Of a stretch of 64,000 nucleotides of DNA, positions 9,375 to 20,830 are shown one piece after another. Each line of letters begins with the position of its first letter. Positions within the stretch are counted from its first letter, which is position 1. The position numbers and the translations under genes are program-made. The notes under the pieces are model-generated. The model was not told the DNA's origin, made no database searches, and saw only the letters and a list, made by a program, of their open reading frames with translations. This DNA is from Sepioteuthis lessoniana (Eukaryota > Mollusca > Cephalopoda > Myopsida > Loliginidae): the NCBI GenBank assembly GCA_963585895.1, contig OY757921.1, positions 84,246,939 to 84,310,938 on the forward strand, read 5' to 3'.

Positions 9375-9768
9375 ATGGCAAATCTATCGGACTTTAAAAG
9401 AGTTCAACTTGTTGGTGCTCGTATTGCAGGTGGTTGTGTGACAAAAACTGTTGAATTATGTGGTGTAGCAAGGAGTGTGTCCGGAAAGTAATGACAGCAT
9501 TTGAGAAAGAAGCGGAAACCTCACTGAATCAAAGCTCCGGAAGGAAGCTAAAACTGTCTGATAGGGAGCGTCGGACTCTTACACGGATTGATAGGAAGGA
9601 TAACAGAAATACAGCTCCTAAAATTACAGCAGAGTTTAATGACAATCTAGAGAAAGCAGTTTCCTCAAAAACTACAAGACGGGAGATCCATAAAGCCGGA
9701 TTTCACTGGAGGGCTGCCATCAGAAAATTTGTTTGAAATTTCTAAGTCTTTCTATTATTTTGTCCAAC

Positions 9769-9771
<3 letters not shown>
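9375..9771 (+). pseudogene. Tc1-like transposase, N-terminal half, non-autonomous
   Basis: MANLSDFKRVQLVGARIAGG opens a Tc1-type helix-turn-helix region. After a 1-base deletion near 9472 the frame continues VRKVMTAFEKEAET and SDRERRTLTRIDRKDNRNTA, then KAGFHWRAAIRK. It stops at 9736, before any DDE catalytic domain. The next 35 bp, ending 'attattttgtccaaccc', look like a Tc1 terminal repeat. The copy is therefore probably an internal-deletion derivative whose catalytic part is missing. Confidence 0.65.
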
Positions 9772-9803
<32 letters not shown>

Positions 9804-9827
9804 ACCATACACAAACGTATATGTATC

Positions 9828-10354
9828 AACCCAGTCAGTTGAGGCTGTAGAATACGCTGACCGTATCTCTGCAGAGAGGTAATACCCCACCGACGAGTAT
9901 CTTGAATATGACACTAAGTCAGCACACAGTGAGGCTCCAGTTCTGAACTTTTAGGAAATGTGGAGTACACCTTCAGTGCAATTACATTCATGTCCACTTT
10001 TGCTCTGAGAGGTAGAACCTTTTAAGGTATCTTCTAATGGTCAAATAGTGATACGTAATCATGTCCATACTTGAAACCATTTAACTCTGTGCAAAGAAGT
10101 GACTTATATAAAACTGAATTGTTAGTATCACATAGTAATGTTTGAACCTATTTAACCGTGTGCAAATAAAAGAAGGATGTTAAATAGAATCATTAGTGTT
10201 AAAAATGCAATACTTGAAAACATGTAACTGCGTGCAAATAAAATCATTAATGTCAGAAAGCAATACTTGAAACGATTTAATTGTATGCAAATAAATAAAA
10301 TCTGGGTCGATTAAAAATTTACCTACAAACTACGCGTTTACAAATTACCCCCCC

Positions 10355-10403
<49 letters not shown>

Positions 10404-10459
10404 ATATATATAAAGGAGATTTGTCATTAAATAATCAGAAAGGGCCATAAAACACAACG
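9828..10459 (+). repeat. Family A copy interrupted by a TA tract
   Basis: Starts 'caacccagtcagttgaggct'. At least four VNTR-like units with 'aatacttgaaac' and 'gtgcaaataaa' lie at 10060-10300. A C-run plus (TA)n expansion at 10350-10412 breaks the element just before its degraded tail (10428-10455). Confidence 0.65.
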
Positions 10460-10486
10460 AACATTCCTTCACTTGCGCTGAGAATA

Positions 10487-10617
10487 AAGGTGACTCTGGT
10501 GTAAGATATCCGACTGACGTAAAGTCAGCCGGGTTTCGATCCCACCTTGAAGCATACCGTCGGTCTAGCTCCACTAAAGAGTAGTGATGCAACGAAATAG
10601 TCAGTCTGTAGATGACA
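10487..10617 (+). repeat. Family H (tRNA-headed) repeat
   Basis: Box-B-like 'gggtttcgatccc' and the body 'ccactaaagagtagtgatgc..cagtctgtagatgaca' match 26158-26278 and 46755-46892. A (CA)n(TA)n tract starts at or near the end of this copy and the one at 46.8 kb. Confidence 0.6.
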
Positions 10618-10651
10618 CACACACACACACATATATATATAAACACACATA

Positions 10652-10853
10652 CGAGGTGAGTCTTCGTGCCGTAAAGGCTATCATGCGGTATTGCGACAGT
10701 GCCGTAAGCAAGTTCGAAAGAACTTTCACTTTCGGACTAATACCCTTGAGAAAATTATCAACCCCTTAGGCCCCTGGCTATGAGTTTAATCTTCAACAAG
10801 AATGACTTTGGAATTAAATTACCCACGAAGATTGATATGCCATTAAATAAAAA
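10652..10853 (+). repeat. SINE-B, diverged
   Basis: 'gtaagcaagttcgaaagaac', 'aatacccttgagaaaattat' and the hairpin tail at 10815-10853 identify it. Confidence 0.6.
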
Positions 10854-11043
10854 CCAACACACATGCATATGAGGGCCATACAATAAATGAGGGGTTAGGG
10901 TTAGGCTAGTTGGAAAAAGAAAAATAATTTTTTAATGCAAACTCTGCATCGTTTTTACTTGGTCCATTGCAAAAAAAAAAATAATTCCAATCCCATTAAA
11001 ATATTTGCTTTGAGGCTATTCAAAATGGTGAAAAATGGTGTTC

Positions 11044-11666
11044 GCCCAGTCAGCTGGGGCAGTAGAATACACCGACTGCATCTCTGCAGTGAGGTAAGAC
11101 CCCTCCCCCGTAATGAGTATCCTGGATGAGGCATTAAACAACCTGATGGTGAAGCTCAAGCCCTAGAACTTTGGGAAATATTTTGCCATTGTTCTCAGGT
11201 CCACCCTGATCCGGAGTGGTAGCACCTGATAGGGTCCTATCTATGGGTCAAATAGAACTGTTTGATATTTAAATTGTATGCAAACAAATAACTGTTTAAT
11301 TGAATTGTTAGTGATATATAGCAATACTTGAAATAATTTAACTGTGTCTTAACGAATGTTAAATAGAATGTTGATTAGCTATACTTGAAACTTTTTAACT
11401 GTGAGCAAATAGAACGATTTGTGTTAGAATATTTTGAATCATTTAACTGGGTGCAAAGAATAGTATTACTTGTGTGCAAAAATAGCTATGATTCATTTAA
11501 AAATAAGATCACGTACAAACTATTAACTTACCAATCAGATGTATAAACATTTAACTGTATACAAATGAATGAACTCTGGCTTGTTTAAAAATGTTCTTTA
11601 TGAATTATGCACTTTTAAATCATAAAGCGGATTTAGCATTAAATAACATTCAATGGTTGATATGGT
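11044..11666 (+). repeat. Family A copy
   Basis: The 5' domain 'cccagtcagctggggcagta' is well kept. The VNTR region spans 11270-11560 ('atacttgaaataatttaact', 'acttgaaactttttaactgt'). The tail (11636-11660) is damaged on its 3' side where a mariner fragment follows. Confidence 0.7.
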
Positions 11667-11734
11667 GCTCCAGGCTTGAACAGGATTTTATCATTGATTT
11701 TTTGCTGGTTGATAAGTATTAACCATGGGGAATC

Positions 11735-11990
11735 TACTGGAGAATGTTTAATGTTTACGGAGAAGCAGGTTTTAGTAAAAAAAAAAAAGTCTTCACGAGA
11801 GAGAGAAAACATAGTTTCGCCATTACGAGCCTGTGTCGAAAAATGAAATGGAACCATATTGCCTCTCCGGTAAAGGAAAAGGTTCCGGGCGTACCCGTGA
11901 GTAAAATAATTCATCCTGGCGGTTTATTTAATAGGATGTGAAAGGACTCATTACTATTAATTTCTTCAGATAAGGAGCACCTATATACTG
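11735..11990 (+). pseudogene. Mariner-type transposase N-terminal relic
   Basis: Reads VYGEAGFSKKKKVF, then frame-broken KEKVPGV and VSKIIHPGGLF. The 'VYGE..(F)S' motif is the HTH block of mariner/SETMAR-type transposases. The fragment at 42715-42930 is a second copy of the same sequence. No catalytic region is present. Confidence 0.4.
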
Positions 11991-12041
11991 TTCTTCCTAA
12001 CGTCTACTCTTTAGGCTATATATATATATATATATATATAT

Positions 12042-12470
12042 ACCAAGCAGCGGTGTTGACAATTCTACTATATGGATGCACCACATGGACGCTGACTAAG
12101 CGTATGGAGAAAAAGCTTAACGGCAGTTGCAGAAGAATGCTGCGAGTTGTATTAATTAAATACTGGATGCAATACACCACAAAACGGCAGCTGTACGGCC
12201 ACTTATCGCCCATCTCGAAAACCATCATGTTAGACGAACAAGACATGCAGGATACTGCTGGAGTTGTAAGGACGAACTCATAAGCAATATACTCCTGTGG
12301 AACCCTTCCCATGGAGAAGCAAAGTTGGGTGACCAGCGAGAACTTATCTACAACAGCTCTGTACTGATACAGGATGAAGCTTGGAAGACCTGCCGGGAGT
12401 GATGGACGATAGAGATGAGTGGCGAGAGAGGGTCTGGGAAATCCGTGCTAGTGGCTCGACATTTTGATAT
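12042..12470 (+). pseudogene. RTE-like reverse transcriptase C-terminus, decayed
   Basis: AVLTILLYGCTTWTLTKRME and RQLYGHLSPISKTI match the C-terminal part of the reverse transcriptase at 52633-53559. A stop interrupts at 12281, after which matches continue in other frames ('gatgaagcttggaagacctg', 'gagatgagtggcgagagagg'). A (TA)n tract truncates its 5' side. Confidence 0.7.
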
Positions 12471-12479
12471 ATATGTATA

Positions 12480-13720
12480 TTTACCCGTAAATATGTTAAA
12501 ACACAGCAAAATTTTATCTATCTATCTATCTATCTAGGGTGTACTTATCTTTGGATTGCTACATATTAAATTTTTTGTCCCTGAATTCTGCGGATTTTAA
12601 CAGTAAATGATACCTAATGATATACATTTTGACAGTATAAGGTGACATAAAACTTAGTATCTCTGGTTTTAAATAAAATTTGATTTTTTTATTTATAGAT
12701 ATATGTAGACTATATACTTATGAACAGTAATGTAAATACAAATCCATACAAATATAAATATTTATCTACGTATGTTTTGTTTATTTGTGTATGTAAATTT
12801 CTGTCTGTATTTGCTTTCTCCTGGGTCGACATCAAAGGTGAATAATCATATTAAAACTAAAATTGAACTGGTGATGTATCCCGCTTGACAATTATCCTTT
12901 TTGACCGATCGAAATTTGCTATATATAAAAATAAAATTCCTTGCTAAGCAGAACTTATGTTTTGAAAATGTTCGGAAAAAAATTTCATGTGATCAATAAA
13001 CTCAGCAAGTATGTACCCAGTTCGGAAAAGTGTGGCATATTTCTGCACCTCTAGAAGACGTTGGAACGATTACTGCGTATTCTAAAATTTTACTAAGCTT
13101 TTTCCAGAGATGTGTCACCAGACGCAATAAGACTTGGACTCACTCGTGAACGTTTGCTTGTCTAGCTTGCTAAACATTACACTGCCCGAAGCGTCCAATC
13201 TGAGTATTTTAGTAATTTACTAAGCTTTTTGCTTAGATGTGGCACAAGACCAATGAGACTGGGACTCATACGTGAAGGTTTGTTAGTCTAGCGTTATGGG
13301 AGCATTACCCATCTCACCACAATGGACTCTTCTCACCGTTATTAGTACTGAGAGATTTCACTGCCAGAGAGGCAGATCAATATCTGTGTTATCCGAACAG
13401 TACGAGACTCCTTAACCTTTCTATGTAATATAATATTTCTTGTGTAATATAATCTGTTATCTAATATCCGTGTTTGCATTTTCATTAGTGACCCTTTCCG
13501 GGGCCACGACATCTACCTTGGTAAACCCTATTTCACAAGAGACGCCTAAACTGCGTATTTTAACAATCGTTTCAACAGTAAAAGCTTATTTAAAACACTC
13601 AGAGAGTTAAATTCCTTTTCCATATTGTTTCTTGTTCACATGAAACAGGCTAATAAACTGCCGAAATGAGGTAATAGCAACGTCAATAGATCTTATGATA
13701 GAAAACGGTCGCACACTAAA
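12480..13720. other. Unassigned sequence with a diverged direct repeat
   Basis: No ORF or family member recognised except an (ATCT)n run at 12515-12534. A ~100-bp segment is repeated in diverged form at about 13067-13166 and 13192-13292 (both contain 'tttactaagctttt' and end 'gt.tagtctagc'). Related words recur near 13550. It may be an old satellite-like piece. Confidence 0.35.
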
Positions 13721-13726
13721 AATTCC

Positions 13727-14168
13727 TAAGTCCAGTCGGCTGGGGCCGTAGAATAGACAGGATCTCTTCAGAGGGTAAGACCCACTCCCGTCGAGTGTCC
13801 TGGATATGACACTAAACTATCCGATGATAAGTCTTTTTGAACTTTATGGAATATAGTGTAGACTTTCATTGCCATTACTTCTAGGTCCATGCAGACCTAT
13901 TGTTGTGGAAATTGATAGGGTCCCACCTATGGATCAAAAACAACTGTTTGCCATTTTACTGTGTGAAAACTAATGACTGATGTTAAATTAAACTGTTATT
14001 CCTTCATAGCAATACTTGAAACCCTTTAACTATATGCCAAAAAATGAGCTCGGGCTGGTTTAAAAATGTTATCTATAACATGTGTTTCCAAATTATATTT
14101 AATTTATAAGTATTAACAGGATTTGCTATTAAATAACCCACAAGGATTGATGTGCCATAAAACTGATA
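13727..14168 (+). repeat. Family A copy, short VNTR
   Basis: The head 'gtccagtcggctggggccgt' is followed by one or two VNTR-like units and the hairpin tail at 14107-14150. Length about 440 bp, against 340 bp for the shortest and 1350 bp for the longest copy. Confidence 0.7.
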
Positions 14169-14299
14169 CGAAACAACTAAAAAAAGGCAAGAAGCAAAAG
14201 ATATCTTGCTGAAATTATTACAGAAGCAGACTACTAGTGCTTCTTGCAATTACACTTGCTTAAGCTGAATATCTGTTGCATTCAGTAACATTCAGTAAG

Positions 14300-14785
14300 A
14301 GACACTGGTCTCTACGTGAACTCGGATAAAAAAGACTTTATGAGTTTATCTCATAGACTGAAAGTGATATCAATATTTGCATAGACAAAACATGAATTGC
14401 TATTGATAGGTTATCGATTATAGAGAAATCTGATCTCTTTGATCAAATAAAACTGAATTCTTCCAAGTTGTAGCCATGCCAATACTACTGTTTTGCTGCA
14501 CTACCTGGATTCTAGTAAAGTGCTTTTGATATTTTGAACAAATTCTGGAAGCATCAGCTCACAAAACAACACCTGTATGGCCAATCTTAAAAGTCATGCT
14601 CGTATATGAAAGTCATGTTAGGCACAATGAAAGAAGTGAGGACCAAATCATAAGTGACTTTCTCCCAGGACTCCTACATATAAACACAGCAGTTTTGGCC
14701 GACTATCAAAAACTATCCTTCATCAGTTCTGTGCAGACACTGAGCGCTACCTAGCGGACCTAGAAAATAGATGACTCATTGGAAC
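14300..14785 (+). pseudogene. RTE-like reverse transcriptase remnant
   Basis: LYVNSDKKDFMSL near 14320 corresponds to LHVNANKTEYMC of the 52.6-kb copy, and ILLFCCTTWILVK near 14485 to ILLYGCTTWTLTK. The part between is shortened and stops are frequent. It ends at a (GA)n tract (14785-14803) and faces an inverted second copy. Confidence 0.55.
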
Positions 14786-14924
14786 AGAGAGAGAGAGAGA
14801 GAGAGTATGTGTGCAGGGAAACCATTAAGAAATACCACAAGACAAGTAGCATGACCGAAAAATATGTTATGGGAGGCAAATATCACAGTAACTATCTTGA
14901 AGATGGAATCGAATATCATCATCA

Positions 14925-14952
14925 CCAAGGAATGCCGACAGCACGCTTACTT

Positions 14953-15007
<55 letters not shown>

Positions 15008-15500
15008 ATCTGTCTCTGTGGGTAACTCCTCTAGAAGGCTCTCAGTGTCCACTCTGAGCTGATGAATATTAGTTTTCTGGTTGACCAACACTAGGGTGTC
15101 CATGTGTAGAAGTTCCTTGAATAATGTCGCTTATGAGGTCGTTCTTAGGCAACTAGCAGCGCCGATTATATCATAATCGTTTTATTAGAAGGGTTTGTGA
15201 GATGGACAGTTAGTGGCCGTAAATCTGCTGTGATGTAGTTTATTGTTTCCATGATTTAACCAAAACAGTACGCAGCATTCTGGTGTAGTTCCCGTCAAGC
15301 TTCTTCTTCAGGCGCTTCGTAAAAGTCTTCGTGGTGCAACCATACAATTGCACTGACACGACTACAGTTCGGAAGAATTCTCTGATAAAATAAAACAGGA
15401 ATTTTCCCGAGTTGTAAAAATGGAATTAACGTTGGGTGGCCTAAATTACTACTAACCTATAACTATTGAAAAGAAAATCTTTAGCATGAGACTTGAAGGT
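14925..15500 (-). pseudogene. RTE-like reverse transcriptase remnant, antisense
   Basis: The minus strand matches the C-terminal part ('ggttgcaccacgaagacttt', 'aagaagaagcttgacggga'). A (TC)n expansion at 14955-15004 sits inside it. Together with 14300-14785 it forms a tail-to-tail inverted pair. Confidence 0.55.
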
Positions 15501-15611
15501 GATATCCAATAATAAGCTAATTAGCAATTATACGTCCAACTAGAAATCAATTATAGTTATTATTTATGGATAACAAAACAGAGAAAACGTTCTTGTATTA
15601 ATCAGAAAGTT

Positions 15612-15900
15612 TGGTTTGTTTTGGTAGGGTTTTATGGCATATCAATTATTGCGGGTTATTTAATGCCAAATCCTCTTTATACATATATATTAAATATATA
15701 TGATTTTTAAACAGATTTTGTTGATAACATTTTCAAATGAGCCAGAGCTCATTTTTTAAACCCTTTTGAATGGTTTTAAGTATTTCCATATAACACGAAT
15801 CATTCGATTCAATATTAATCATTTGTTTGCCCACAGTGAAGTGGTTACAAGTATTGTTATTTAACACTAATTATTCTATTCAATGATACTCGTTCGTTTG
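15612..15900 (-). repeat. Family A, 3' portion, minus strand
   Basis: The hairpin tail is at 15640-15680, followed by the 'ttaaatatatatgattttta' segment and VNTR units. At 15901 the orientation switches to a plus-strand A head. Confidence 0.7.
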
Positions 15901-15901
15901 G

Positions 15902-16060
15902 TTGCCCAGTTGGCTGTGGCTGTAGAATACACTGACTACATCTCTGCAGAGGGGTAAGACTGCCCCAATGAGTATCTGATGGTGAGGCTCCAGTAATGCT
16001 GAAGCTTTGGGGAATGCGGAGTACCCCTTCATTGTCATTGCTCCCCGGTCCACTCTAGTG
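15902..16060 (+). repeat. Family A, 5' portion, plus strand
   Basis: 'gcccagttggctgtggctgt' through 'ccggtccactctagtg', then a poly-T run. It joins the inverted 3' portion directly, so this is an internally inverted or fused A copy. Confidence 0.7.
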
Positions 16061-16340
16061 TAAATACTTTTTTTTTTTTTTTTTTGCTAAAGCACACCTT
16101 TTCTTTCACCCCCACACATTCTCCGGTAATTTAACATGGTTTGCACTTCTCAGCAAACAAAAGTATGATGACAGACTTTCATTTCATCATGGAGCTCTCC
16201 GTCATTTTGAATATCACCAAAATAAATATTTTAAGAGATCAGAATAATTTTTAACGACAAATCAATTTCAACGAATGCAGAGTTAAGATTTATAAAATAA
16301 ATCTGCGCCCCCTCAAAAAAACAAAAACCACAAATAAACA

Positions 16341-16593
16341 ATTATCTTGGTTTGCTTTCTTTGTTTTAATGGCATATCAACCTTTGTAGGTTATTTAATG
16401 CCTAAGCCATCCTTCAAGAAGAACAGCAGTAACACTTTTTAACCCATAGCTTGGAGGATAAGGGGTTCATACCTTTCTCAAGGGTATTTGTCAGAGAGTG
16501 GACGTAATAGCGCGACTGGAGTTCGAACTCGCTTACTACGATTCTGCAGTTTAACACTTTAACCATTACACCACGAGGACAACCCCATTATCT
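16341..16593 (-). mobile_element. SINE-B, minus strand, short flanking repeats
   Basis: The hairpin tail at 16370-16410 is followed by the central block, box B 'gagttcgaactcgcttac' (minus-strand sense on the other strand) and the head 'taaccattacaccacgagga'. ATTATCT occurs at 16341-16347 and 16587-16593 as a probable short target duplication. Confidence 0.8.
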
Positions 16594-16889
16594 GGCATTA
16601 AAAAATCCTTTTTTTTCTTTTCTTTTTTTTTTTTTGACAGCACAATTCAATTCTCTTTCTTTCATGTTGAATTGATATATTTCAGAGACTAACACAAAGA
16701 TCTTTGTTAAAGAATTTCTACTTGTATTTAATCCAAAATTAAACTGAATATAAATAGAAAATACTGACTGAACTGTGGTAAACAATGGAGGTTTATTTCA
16801 TTTCCCACAAAGCATTTGTTGAAACATCTGTATGCTTCATTGAAAAGTTATATTATTAAATGTTTTCATTGATCCGGAAAATTGCTCTA

Positions 16890-18245
16890 TGAGTGAGACT
16901 TAGAATACGCTGTCTGCATCCTCTACTAAAGGTTATCTTGATGTGAAATCTCTCCATATAATTTAGTGTCTGATCCAGGATCCTGCTTGTGATATTAAAC
17001 TGGATTCGGATGTGAGACTTTAGTTCTGGAATCAAACTTTTGCCATTATTCCCAGGTCCACTCTGATCAAAATAGTTAGTACCTCTTTGATGTCTTATCT
17101 GTGGGTTAAATAGTAAGTAAAGTTGGCGACCGTAGTCGAGAGTGACTTGAAGGTTCCATTTTCAATTGCTGCTACACAGAGGTATTGGGGAGGGCGCTAC
17201 CCCTTCTCCTGGATTGTTCCACTTTACCCTAGATAGGTACCTTATAATGCTGAGTGTTTAGCAAGGAGGTATCAAGTACCATTTTTTGAGTCTTTGGTAT
17301 GACCCGACATAGGATTGAACGCAGATCTCCTGGACCATTGGCGAATACTAGAAAGCATTCATATTAGATAGGAATAGCAAATACGATATAACCTTATGCA
17401 AATTATTTCTTTCAAGAATAGTTACCTGATGTTATGATTGTTTATTCGGGATTATTATTAGTTACTTGAAACCATATAATTACTTGCAAATTATTGCTGA
17501 TTGATAGAATTTAAACAATATAACCGTGTGCAAGCAACTGGTTTTTATTAGATAGGAATAATTACGGAAAATTATAAAATTGTTTATAAATTAGAATTAA
17601 ACAGGAATTCTTGTTATTATAGATAATTGTGTAAAATTATTTGTATTATATAGGAATTCTTAAAAGACTACAAGTGTGTGCAGATTATTTGTAATATAAT
17701 AATAGTTGAACAGTGCAAATAACTTGAATCAGATAGGGATACTTTAAAGCCTACAGCTGAGCGCAAATTATTTGTATTTGATAGGAATACTTGAATTGCG
17801 CAAATAATTTGTATTAAATTGGAATACTTGACTGTGATTATTATTTGTATTTGATAGAGGCTTCAAAGCCTGCAAGTGTGCGTAAATTACTTGTATTAGA
17901 TAGGAATGCTTTAAAGCTTACAGATGTGTGTAAATTATTTGTATTAGATTGGAATACTTAAACGGATCAAATAATTTGTATAAGATAAGAATACTTTAAA
18001 GCCTACAAGTGTGTGCAAATTATTTGTATAAGATAAGAACACTTTAACTGTGCAAATAATTTGTATTAGATAGTGATACTTCCTATTATAACTGTGTGCA
18101 AACAAATGATTATAGACAAATAAAAAGATTCTACTTAAAGAAAATCAATGAAACAGTGAAAATATAGATATGATTATAATTTAAAAAATATTAAATGAAT
18201 CAAATTTTGGCATTAATTAACCCATAAGTACTTGACATACCTTTA
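16890..18245 (+). repeat. Long family A copy with expanded VNTR, split by SINE-D
   Basis: A diverged 5' domain (16890-17113) is interrupted by antisense SINE-D (17117-17348). The VNTR resumes and is the longest of the window: about a dozen ~55-bp units with 'gcaaattatttgtattagat', 'aggaatacttga' and 'cctacaagtgtg' at 17370-18110. The degraded tail lies at 18208-18245. No coding potential. Confidence 0.65.
17117..17348 (-). repeat. SINE-D inserted in family A
   Basis: Minus-strand copy with the D head ('cggtcatgcc'-equivalent region and box B degraded to 'cgttcaatccta') and the body 'ggtacttgatacctcctt'. The 3' end 'actacggtcgccaacttta' is intact. Confidence 0.75.
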
Positions 18246-18502
18246 AACAAATAAACGAAACGAAATGAAACCAAACGCCCTCTGAGATAATCTTTTCTTG
18301 CCTGCAACATAAAAAAGGACTTTTTAATATATTTTAGGATCCGAGTTTCTTGGTCTGGTAAAGTGATCAAATATTTGGTACGCCTCATCATCCAACCAAT
18401 CTCCATTTTTTGAACAATTATGTTCAGGGTCAATGTAATAGTCTTTGATATCAACATTCATTAAATAAAAATCTTTTAAAAAAGGATAATAAATGATTCA
18501 GT

Positions 18503-18505
<3 letters not shown>

Positions 18506-18533
<28 letters not shown>

Positions 18534-18890
18534 AGACGTCCTAACCTCACCGATTCCTAAGATTCTTGCTATCCGTCTTTATCGGCGATCATTCTCCGCA
18601 AGTCCTCATAGGCGGCACCTAATTTCGGCTCAGTGTTGATAAATATAAGTTTTTGCTGGTTAGCCCAAATTGGAGAACGTCAATCCCTTCCCTAGCTGTG
18701 CACATAATCTCTTGCTCGTCTAACTTGAATGGTTTGCAAGATGGGAGGTAAGTGGCCGTGCAACTGCTGTCTCCGTCATTTATTCAAAACAGCACGCAGC
18801 ATTCTTGAGTAGCTCCTATCACCTTGTTCTTCACGTTTTTTATTTGATATGCAGTGGTGCAACTCTACACCAGTACTAACGGCTACAAGA
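18506..18890 (-). pseudogene. RTE-like remnant with (ATG)n 3' tail
   Basis: On the minus strand decayed RT C-terminal sequence (matching 'aagaatgctgcgtgctgttt', 'gcaaaccattcaagttagac') ends in an (ATG)n run at 18506-18534. This is the same terminal structure as the better copy at 52604-53560. Confidence 0.6.
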
Positions 18891-19639
18891 ATTCATATTT
18901 TATATAGTTGCTACTTAGTTACGAATTGGATATGACAAACTCATCTCTTGCTAAAGATGTTCTCAATAATTATGACCTGACAGACAGACAGACAGATCGG
19001 TGCTAGAGATTTACAGCCATTCACATTTACCGTTTTTTTCCTTTTGTTTACTTCAATTTTGTAGGTTACTAATTTTTAATTTTCCTGGTTTTTAAAAACT
19101 AAATCTTATTTCAATAGTAAAGCAAGGATTTGAAAGAAATATTCTTACAAACAGGCAAAGCTAGTTATAAACTTGGCTTCGACATGCTCACTTCCAGTCG
19201 CATAAATGCCAGGCCCTTAATTGATATGGTCTTTGATTGTTAACCATTACGTCTGTGGTGAGTTCAGTTCTCATTAGATGTCCTATATAGGTGATTTTTG
19301 ATAAGATTAAACCAAGTTCTTTAAATACCAATTCGATCTATTAAAGTGCTGAAATGTCTACGCTTGTCCCTGATTTTTTTTTTCGTCTCTCACTCAATTG
19401 AACATGGATCTACTCCGACTCTCGTTCTCACAGACTGTCAGTCGATCCATCAAGCACTGAAGCACACGACTATTTTTTTTAAAAACTCTTTTCTTCATCC
19501 CCAGCTGAAATGATTATTTCAGACAAGTGCATTTGGGGAACGAAATCAAATGGATTTTAAGCGAAGCTTTGAATCGAAAATAGAAGTCGTTAAAACCGTA
19601 GTTGGAAAAAATCGAACAGCTTTTTAATTGATTCAAAAT

Positions 19640-20598
19640 TGATTGAATGAATAAGCAAAAGATCGGGGTTGATTTTCTTTTCTTCTTTTATTTTGTACTC
19701 TTCAGTCAGTTCTTTTGCTTTTTAACCTTTTTGATTATTTCTTTTATACCAAGTTTTCTTTTCCTTTCTTTCTTTTTTCTGCACATTTTATCTTTTTCTT
19801 GTTTTTCCCATCATACTTTCTTCTCTATTTCCCCTATTCATTTTGGGTTTTCTTTCTTCATATTTCTTTTCTTTTAATTTTCTTTCTTTCAATTTTAAAT
19901 AGAGTGTTTATTGTTTTCATCTTTTTTCTTTCTTTTACCCCATTTTTTTTCTTATCTCGTTTGTCTTTCTTTGAGCTGTATTTCTCTTATATTTTTAATT
20001 CTTATGTATTTTCTGGCAAGCAAAAGAAAAATATCCTGTATTTGTTTGTTTCTATCCCATTTTTGTTTGTTTGTTTGCTTGTTTTTTCTTTCTTTATTTG
20101 TGTTTCTCTTATCTTTTTTACTTTTACGTATTTTCTGCCAAGCAAGAAAAAAAAGAAAAGAAAAAAATATTGTGTTTATTTGTTTGTTTCTTTCTTTCTT
20201 TCTCATGTTTGTTTGTTTGTTTGTTTTTTCTTTCTTTGTTTGAATTGTATTTCTCTTATCTTTTTTATTCTTACGTATTTTCTGCCAAGCAAAGAAAAAA
20301 AAAGAAAAGAAAAAAAATCCTGTGTTTGTTTGTTTGTTTCTTTTTTTCTTTCCCGCTTTTGTTTCTTTGTTTGTTTGTTTTTTCTTTCTTTCTTTGAACT
20401 GTGTTTCTCTTTTCCGTTTTATTCTCACGTATTTTCTTCAAAGCAAAGAAAAAACTCACGTTTTTGTTCGTTAGTTTCTTTCTTTAAATCTCATCTTTCT
20501 TTCTTTCTTTCCCGGTTTTTGTTTGTTTGTTTGTTTCTTTCTTTCTTTAAATCTCATCTTTCTTTCTTTCCCGTTCTTTCTTTCTTTCTTTAAATCTC

Positions 20599-20631
<33 letters not shown>

Positions 20632-20830
20632 TCCCGTTTTGTTTGTTTCTTTCTTTTTTAAAATATCATCTTTCTTTCTTTCTTTCTTTCTTTCCCGTTT
20701 TTTTTTGTTTAGTTGTTTCTTTCTTTCTTTAAATCCCATCTTTCTTTCTTTCTTTCTTTCTTTCCCGTTTTTTGTTTGTTTCTTTCTTTCTTTAAATCCC
20801 GTCTTTATTTATTTCTTTGAACTGTGTTTC
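19640..20830. repeat. Pyrimidine-rich CTTT minisatellite with higher-order units
   Basis: Nearly pure (TTTC)n/(TTTG)n sequence. A ~130-160-bp unit containing 'tttctcttatcttttttatt' and 'cgtattttctgccaagcaa' recurs at about 19970, 20093, 20235, 20391 and 20812. A ~60-bp unit with 'ccgttttttgtttgtttc' and 'tttaaatc' recurs between 20480 and 20800. Long F/L/S-rich frames on the plus strand and K/R/N-rich frames on the minus strand are composition artefacts. Confidence 0.85.

Noticed and set aside
10891-10905. Interstitial telomeric array
   Set aside because: Only two to two and a half TTAGGG units, within chance expectation.
19715-20593. 292-codon plus-strand ORF and overlapping minus-strand K/R/N-rich ORFs
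   Set aside because: They are translations of a (TTTC/TTTG)n tract. Open frames on both strands follow from the absence of certain triplets.
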